Origin: Papaver somniferum
Taxonomy: Eukaryota; Streptophyta; Magnoliopsida; Ranunculales; Papaveraceae
Reading direction: 5' to 3'
Length of the DNA: 64,000 nucleotides
NCBI RefSeq assembly: GCF_003573695.1
Contig: NC_039363.1
Location: 158,746,406 to 158,810,405 of the forward strand
The notes beneath the pieces were generated by a model, which worked only from the letters and a program-made list of their open reading frames with translations, did no database searches and had not been told where the DNA came from. Position numbers and translations under genes: made by a program. This document shows positions 58,385-64,000 of the stretch, one piece after another; the first letter of the stretch is position 1; each line of letters begins with the position of its first letter.

Positions 58385-59453
58385 TTTGTGCTTAGGTAGA
58401 ATTTTTAGGTTTTTTTTTTTACTATTATTTGTTCCTTTTTACGTTTCTTTTTGTGTCTTTGATTTACAGGTTCGAAGTGGAATACTAAGGACTTGGGAAT
58501 AAAAAGCTAAAAGCTAAAAGAGAAGAAAAAAAGACATAATTTTTTTTAGGATTTAATTTTTATTATTATTATTATTTATTTATTTTTTGTATATATCTTT
58601 TATTTATTTATTTTAGAATTTGTAAATAGGCTTTATTTTTCATAATTTTTGGACTTTTTATTTGGACTTTATTCTGGACAATTGGACTTTATTCTTTTTT
58701 TTTTAACCCTACGGAAGGGTATTATTAAAAAAAAATTATATAAACTGTGTGCAGGGAAGGTCGACGATTACTATATCGTCTCGGCCCCTCGGGTTCGTAC
58801 ATGACATAGGAGTCGTGGCCCGAGTCGACTTCAACGGTTCATCCCCCGTCTGGTACGAGAGGTAAGTCCATCGAAACACTCACGAATCTCCTGTAAGCGA
58901 GTTACTGTATTCCTTAAGGTGATTCATTGATTGAGGACGAATTTGGACTGTTTTTAAATTCCTAGTAAAGGGCAAGGCCTGACCAATACAAGATAAGGGT
59001 TCGGATTTCATCACCGCTCCCTTCTTGCCCGCCTTAGGAAAACGAAACCTAACGCAAACCCAAGCTTAAAACTTGACTAGAACGAGACTGATAGGGTAAC
59101 GCGCTTATTAGGAAAAAATTTCGAAGGATATTGGTTACTTTCTTAAGCACACCTCGAAGTTCATGATGGTTTCTGTGAGTTGAATGCGTGACTGCACCGC
59201 CTTGTGATAGCGGTGAGGCCTTGGGTATCAAAGCTCCACTGAGCTTCCCTCACCTCAACTCAACTTACTTTGACTCGGATTGATTCCAGAGGGGTTTGCT
59301 TAAATTGTAACGAATTCCCTTTCGAAGGATTAGAAGCTGGTCTAGAAACAATCTAAGTGGAGCCATCATGCTTGTTGTTTTCTAGATTTTATAGGTTTGA
59401 TTTGGTTGAGTCAGCCTTGTTTGTGATTGTGTAGAATTCCCTTGCAATTAAGA
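58385..59453 (+). other. 5' leader of element A with candidate intron 58862-59434
   Basis: The leader carries a strong splice-donor match (AG then GTAAGT, at 58860-58867) and an acceptor-like TTGTGATTGTGTAG ending at 59434, 19 bp before the ATG. Removing it would place the coding region near the 5' end of the RNA. The GC-rich part 58755-58865 contrasts with the AT-rich rest. Splicing is inferred, not seen. Confidence 0.4.
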
Positions 59454-61085
59454 ATGTCGAACTGGTATGATAGAAGCCAATACAATGAGTATCGATCTGA
59501 ATTTGAATATGGACATCATCCTTTTTATGACCATAGTGTGAATAGTGGTTGGGAACGCCAAACTTTTGAAAGTTATAGTCCATACCATGGTGAGCCCAAT
59601 TACTATCCACATGCGCACAGGTCATACGAGCAAAATAATCCTCCTATTTCTTTAGAAGAGTCTCTCAAGAGTTTTAATGAGTCAACACAGAAGTTATTTT
59701 TGAAAGTGACTTATAATATTCCGCTTCCAGAAGAGTCCGTAGAGAGGTCAACTAAGATATCTCTAGAAGAGACCCTCAAGAAATTTACTGAGAATACAAA
59801 TAGGATTGTGGAAAAACTTGCTCATGATAGTCTTAATTTCCAGTGTAGTTTTCCCAATACCACCCTCGAAAATAAGGATAGTTTTTATTCACATAATCAA
59901 GATGTCGAGGTTAGAATTGGTAACACTACTTGTTTTGATGAGGTTCAATCATCTTCGTACTATTATGATGAGGATAGTAGTAATGAAGAATCATAAATGT
60001 GTAGGCATAGTGATCAGGAATCTATTAATCCAATTGAGCTTTATAATGATTTTAGTTCAAATCCAAATAATTTTTATGATTATTCACCTATTCAAAAGGA
60101 CGAGGATTTGATTAGGGATACCACCGTTTTAGACGATGTAGTTTTTCCTTTTGATTACGAAGCCGATAATGCTTTAGAGGAACGGGTTTATTCCGAAAAT
60201 GTTGTTTTAGAGTCTAGCGACTTAGAAACAATAGTCTTAGACGAAGAAAATGAACTTGTAGAGCTATTAAATATGAGTAAGGATGCGTCGCTTGAGTATA
60301 ACCTCGAAGGAGCAATTGACTATTTTCAGGATTCCAATGATCTAGAAATTAGGGAGATTGTAACTAGTCTATCTAGAGACACTGAAAACTCTAAGTTTGG
60401 GGGTGATTATCACCTTCCTAGTGCCTTACCTTTAACTCTCAGAAAGTCCCTTCACTTAGGACTTGATATCTCTGCCTCGACAATTTTACAAGATTACCTT
60501 CATACTCGTTTTCCCGAACCTAATGATGTCCAGGAAGAAGTTCAGTCGTTAGAAACCCATCCTCTGGTTTGCCCAGGCTATGATCCCCAGATTGACTTTG
60601 TTTTCTCACCAAATAGTTTTCTTCCAACTGTGGGAACCTTTATATTCCAAATGTGTCGAATATTAAGTTGTGATACTAAACCTAAATGCTTTAGGAAATT
60701 AGAAACGACACATTTGCTTAAGAATGACCACTACTCTCATTGTGGTCAATTATGTAAGTCAAATCTTATTGACTTAGAGGATCCTAAGTTATTTAGGTTA
60801 TTATTGTGCGCTTCTAAGATCATATTTGAGTTTTTCCAGACTCTAGGACCTAATGATTCGGATCCCACCTATGAAGAAACGCAGCCAATGAAAATTTTCT
60901 ATTTAGACCCTTTCTTAGAACCTGAACCTGAACCACAATTAGATATAAATTTCTTGATCAGGAAACTAAGTAAGGGCATGCTAGTCTTGTTCACTTTATT
61001 GGTTCGTTGCAGTTTCCTTTGGTCAGCTCTATTTAGTTTTGAAGACCCACAGTTATTTCGACTGTTACTTTATGGTTCGAGTTGA
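59454..61085 (+). CDS. Element A protein of unknown function, one in-frame stop (TAA 59994-59996)
   Basis: ATG at 59454 (preferred over an upstream TTG at 59427, which lies in the acceptor-like sequence) opens 180 codons to TAA 59994-59996. The same frame goes on at once for 362 codons (MCRHSDQESI...) to 61085. The N-terminus is Tyr/His-rich (YDRSQYNEYRSEFEYGHHPF). Next come two related segments, ISLEESLKSFNESTQKLF and ISLEETLKKFTENTNRIV, which look helical and gag-like. A long acidic stretch follows, then a more hydrophobic C-terminal half with EDPKLFRLLLCAS and, at the very end, EDPQLFRLLLYGSS. There is no zinc knuckle, protease, RT, RNase H or integrase. Element B carries a homologue. It may be a divergent gag-like particle or RNA-binding protein (inference). 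The stop may be a mutation or be read through. Confidence 0.7.
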
Positions 61086-61098
61086 CTAACCCTTTCCT

Positions 61099-61116
61099 AA
61101 GTCTGGCTGAAGACTT
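61099..61116 (+). promoter_or_regulatory. Conserved hairpin i of element A
   Basis: AAGTCTGGCTGAAGACTT: stem AAGTC/GACTT, 8-nt loop. Located 14 bases after the stop codon. Same stem in element B (44443-44460), loop differing at two positions. Confidence 0.6.
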
Positions 61117-61133
61117 TAAACTTAGCACTTCTT

Positions 61134-61145
61134 GGGAGGTATCCC
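61134..61145 (+). promoter_or_regulatory. Conserved hairpin ii of element A
   Basis: GGGAGGTATCCC, with outer GGG/CCC pairing kept in element B (GGGAGGCAACCC). A 'GGGAGGCAACCC' phrase after the coding region is familiar from many plant gypsy-type elements. Confidence 0.55.
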
Positions 61146-61238
61146 ATGATCATGCAACACGGTAATATCTTTCCTTAACTCTTTCGCTTCAAATGGTAAC
61201 AGTTTCTCCTTGTTCATGCTTTTAGTTTCATCTTTAGA

Positions 61239-61273
61239 ACATTGAGGACAATGTTAGATTTAAGTTTGGGGGT
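61239..61273 (+). promoter_or_regulatory. Conserved hairpin iii plus TTTAAGTTTGGGGG motif of element A
   Basis: ACATTGAGGACAATGT (6-bp stem, AGGA loop, 61239-61254), then TTTAAGTTTGGGGG. Element B has the same order. Phrases of this type recur in plant Athila-like elements; the G-run may serve as a secondary polypurine tract. Confidence 0.6.
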
Positions 61274-62400
61274 ACGGGAGAAACTTTTTAGTTGCAATTA
61301 ATAAACTCCAGAGCCTAGAAATTTATGCGTATTCAGGATGGCACTAACTAATATAAGTGGATGGAAGCATCTTGGTTGTAGGAGTTGAGGAACCAATCTG
61401 ATTAGATGGAAACATCTATAGAGTCTATTCATAAAAGCACGGAGCTCAGGTGTTAGAAATAACATGATAGTTGCACCATATCTCATTGAGTCCTTTTCTT
61501 TTTTTTTTTCATTTTTTTTTTCATTTTAAACGATGTTTCTCTAAGTGATTAGGTGGGGCTCACGATTCAAGTTGTTACCACTGCTAGGGTGAATTAGAGT
61601 GACTGAATTACTAAAAAAAAAAAAAAAAGAGACCGGACCAGTTAGACCAATCGGAATAAGTATTAACACTTGGATAGCAATATGCGTGTGTTCTCCCTGT
61701 TTCCGTCGCCTAAGAAAGCGTGGAATGCAGGACCCATGGGAACTATCGTTTAATCTGCTGACAAGAAGCATGCGCTTGGATCAAAAAGATTTATTCATGC
61801 CGTTAAGTTAAAAAAAAAAGGTTATTGTTCTGTGTAGTCAACTGCTGGTTCCCTTGTATTTGCCAGTTTGTTGATCTAGATTTAAGTTATTATTGACCAC
61901 TGGTTCCCTTGTATATGCCAGTTGTGTTGATATTAGTCAGACCGATATCTCAGTCCATTAGGATAGGTTCATTCTGGCAGTGGCCTTCAGACAGATATGG
62001 GAAACGCCGTTCACTTAGTAAACATCAAAACCATCTATGTTTTTCTATTTCCATCTCCTTTTTCTATCCATATGATTAGTTTGACTCCGAATATGATGTC
62101 TATAGTGCAACTATTTGAGTAGAGCTCTGTCACTTTATATGAATTTTAGTATGCTTGAGTGTAAACTCGTGTACAGCAATTGGAATTTCGCATCAGGGTA
62201 CTTCCTCCTGTAGTCAGTGATTGTAAGCCAACCAAGGAGATTCTTTAGTACCTTCCAAGGTTCGACATAGATAACTAGGGTCTGGAGTAAAGGTTTTGTG
62301 GGTAAACCTCTGGTAAACCTTCCCGAGATTAACTCGGTCACTATTTTATTTTGTAGTTTTGATTTGCTCGGGACTAGCAAATAATTAGTTTGGGGGTATT
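61274..62400 (+). other. 3' non-coding region and polypurine tract of element A
   Basis: No coding. Two related phrases (ACTGCTGGTTCCCTTGTATT and ACTGGTTCCCTTGTATATGC, about 61840 and 61900) form a local direct repeat. The tract TTTGGGGGTATT (62389-62400) abuts the 3' LTR. Confidence 0.7.
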
Positions 62401-63932
62401 TGATAGACGCATTTATGTGTCTATTTTGTTCTCAATGTTCTGTATTGTTAGACTCGATTAAGTACTTATTGTGTTATTTTGTGTTCTTGTAGGAAATTTT
62501 AGAGAAATAAGCCCTTGCGGCAAAATGGGCTAAAAAAACAGTGTTTTACACCCCGGAGAAATGTACCGTAGGCACCCCAGAAATGCACCGGAAGCGTCCC
62601 AGAAATGTCCCGTAGGAACCCAGAAAAATTAATATTTCCACCCCAATTGATATTCGCACCCCAACACTCTGGATAAGGGGCACCTTCTTCAACAATTTGA
62701 ATTTGTGTTTTTGGCGGGAAATGAAGTTTTCAACTGGCAGAATTTTGATTGTCAAAATGAATGGGTTAGAATGCGATTCAATCGCTGAAAATTGGCAGAA
62801 AGATGTGATTTGGCATAAGGAACAAATTTTGGGTGGTGGTTTTGATCAAATTTGGATGGAATACGTGTTTTGATTCTCGAGTTCAAAACAGGTCAAGCAT
62901 GCACTGGAGAATGATAATCACGCGTCATGGAGAGTTATGGACGTGTTCTGATGATGTGGAATGGCTCGAGCATCACTTTGGGTCGTGAAGAATCGATTTG
63001 GAGCGTGGAGGGAGGAAGTTTACACAAGAAATTCCAAGTTTGGTAAGAAAATATTCGGAAAATATTGTTATTCGCTGCCCGCATAATGAAGAATTATATT
63101 GGAGTTATTGGCGAGATTTGAAGCTGTTGTTGGGTATAAATAGGCTCTTTGGGTCTACTAGAGAGGGGGTCGAGAGTTTGGGGTCGATTGGGAGACCACA
63201 GGGAGGTTGCAGAGGCGAAGAGAAGAACTGCAGGAAAGTTTCCTGCTGCTGTTGAAGAAGAAGGAGAAGACGAAGAACAGACGTCCCAGGACCGTCGTTC
63301 TTCAACAGTGTCAACAGCAGCAGCAAAGTATCGTTGTTTTACAGCAGTACACTTCTATCTTTGATTTCTGGACGCCTTTTGTGGGTCGTAGATTCACTGT
63401 TTTATACTTTTTCACTCTTTTAATCAAATTTTGAGCATCAATTATGTATTTTGAGAACTAATCAAACATGATTAATATGATGAGTTAAACCCCAAGCACT
63501 GGGACGACGGAGGAGGCCGTGTTTCATCCATGTGGTAATTTAAATTAATTCTTTATTTACTTTTTGCACCAATTTTAATTGAATTAAGATTTAAATTAAT
63601 TACTTGTGATTTCATTTGATAGAGTATGCTTAGTCCTAGGGATTTTTGATATGCCATGCTTAAGAAATATAAGTAATATTTTATAAAATCTATCTTGGAA
63701 ATAAACTAGAGTTAATATTTGTTTTGTTTTTGAACTATAATTGCTAGAATTAATTTCTGAACCATTTGAAAATGAAAAAAAAAACGACCGAATCTTTAGT
63801 CCCAGTACTCTTGCCCATATTGTTAATATTTTTTTGTATATATTTATTTTCTATTAAGTCTAAAAAATTATCCTTCACAAGTCCGAGAGTTTGAACCTTC
63901 ATTACTACAACCCCATCAAAAATCATTAATCA
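62401..63932 (+). repeat. 3' LTR of element A (1532 bp)
   Basis: Partner of 56860-58363. Contains an 18-bp segment (CTCGAGCATCACTTTGGG, about 62965) and an 8-bp segment near 63460 that the 5' LTR lacks. TATA box at 63135-63142. Followed by the CCTTG duplication (63933-63937). Confidence 0.93.
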
Positions 63933-64000
63933 CCTTGGTGTGGATCTCAAGTTGGGTATTGACATATCTTTGCAATCATTATTTTGTGTAGGTAATTGAT

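Larger units (their letters stand above)
56860..63932 (+). mobile_element. Complete non-autonomous gypsy-like LTR element A
   Basis: A 7073-bp element with 1504- and 1532-bp LTRs (TGATAGACGC...AATCA), a perfect CCTTG target duplication, a TGGCG-type primer site after the left LTR and a purine tract before the right LTR. The 4-kb interior encodes one long protein (with one in-frame stop) and a structured 3' region, but none of the pol domains. It must borrow reverse transcriptase and integrase, probably from an Athila/Tat-like relative (inference from the primer site and the AGTTTGGGGG-type 3' motifs). Part of its LTR pair is nearly identical, so it is the youngest-looking insertion here. Confidence 0.93.

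Overview
This window looks like a repeat-dominated intergenic stretch of an AT-rich angiosperm nuclear genome. Plant Ty1/copia elements primed by initiator tRNA-Met, Tat/Athila-like Ty3/gypsy derivatives, Stowaway and Emigrant MITEs, and a plant TTF-type hAT transposase all point to a flowering plant, probably a eudicot; I cannot name the species. I found no intact host gene, rRNA, tRNA or CRISPR array. Almost every protein-like reading frame is a transposon gene, mostly broken by stops, frameshifts or deletions.

Layout. (1) 1-8319: a copia element in + orientation, with 2.7-kb LTRs and a decayed pol. (2) 8320-21740: a second copia copy of the same family in - orientation (gag remnant plus a 2.56-kb LTR), split by a 9.2-kb Tat/LARD-like element at 8474-17665 flanked by a CCAAC duplication. 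That element carries tandem arrays and, antisense to its own transcription, a plant-mobile-domain-like reading frame. (3) 21741-25640: AT-rich sequence with a GC hairpin, a decayed unidentified gene fragment and a tandem duplication. (4) 25641-32181: a non-coding element in - orientation with giant (3.56 kb) LTRs and only 1.9 kb between them. (5) 32182-34650: degenerate AATCGGTT repeats and two MITE-type insertions. (6) 34722-39690: three head-to-tail, 5'-truncated copies of a non-LTR retrotransposon whose C-terminus resembles a zinc motif plus restriction-like endonuclease. (7) 39876-45337: element 'B', a non-autonomous gypsy-like element in - orientation. (8) 45338-54316: fragments of the giant-LTR family, a Stowaway MITE, a dead hAT transposase gene and a pogo/Lemi1-like transposase remnant. 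(9) 54317-56859: no recognisable gene. (10) 56860-63932: element 'A', a complete 7.07-kb non-autonomous gypsy-like element with a CCTTG duplication, related to B.

How the parts work together. A and B share a protein of unknown function (no gag zinc knuckle, protease, RT or integrase visible), a conserved three-hairpin 3' cassette, and the same polypurine/LTR junction. They look like two members of one non-autonomous family that would need polymerase and integrase from another element. The Tat-like element with its antisense plant mobile domain frame, and the A/B family with its structured cassette, are the most interesting contents. The rest records nested insertion: copia-2 is older than the Tat-like element inside it, and element B appears older than the giant-LTR fragment that abuts it.
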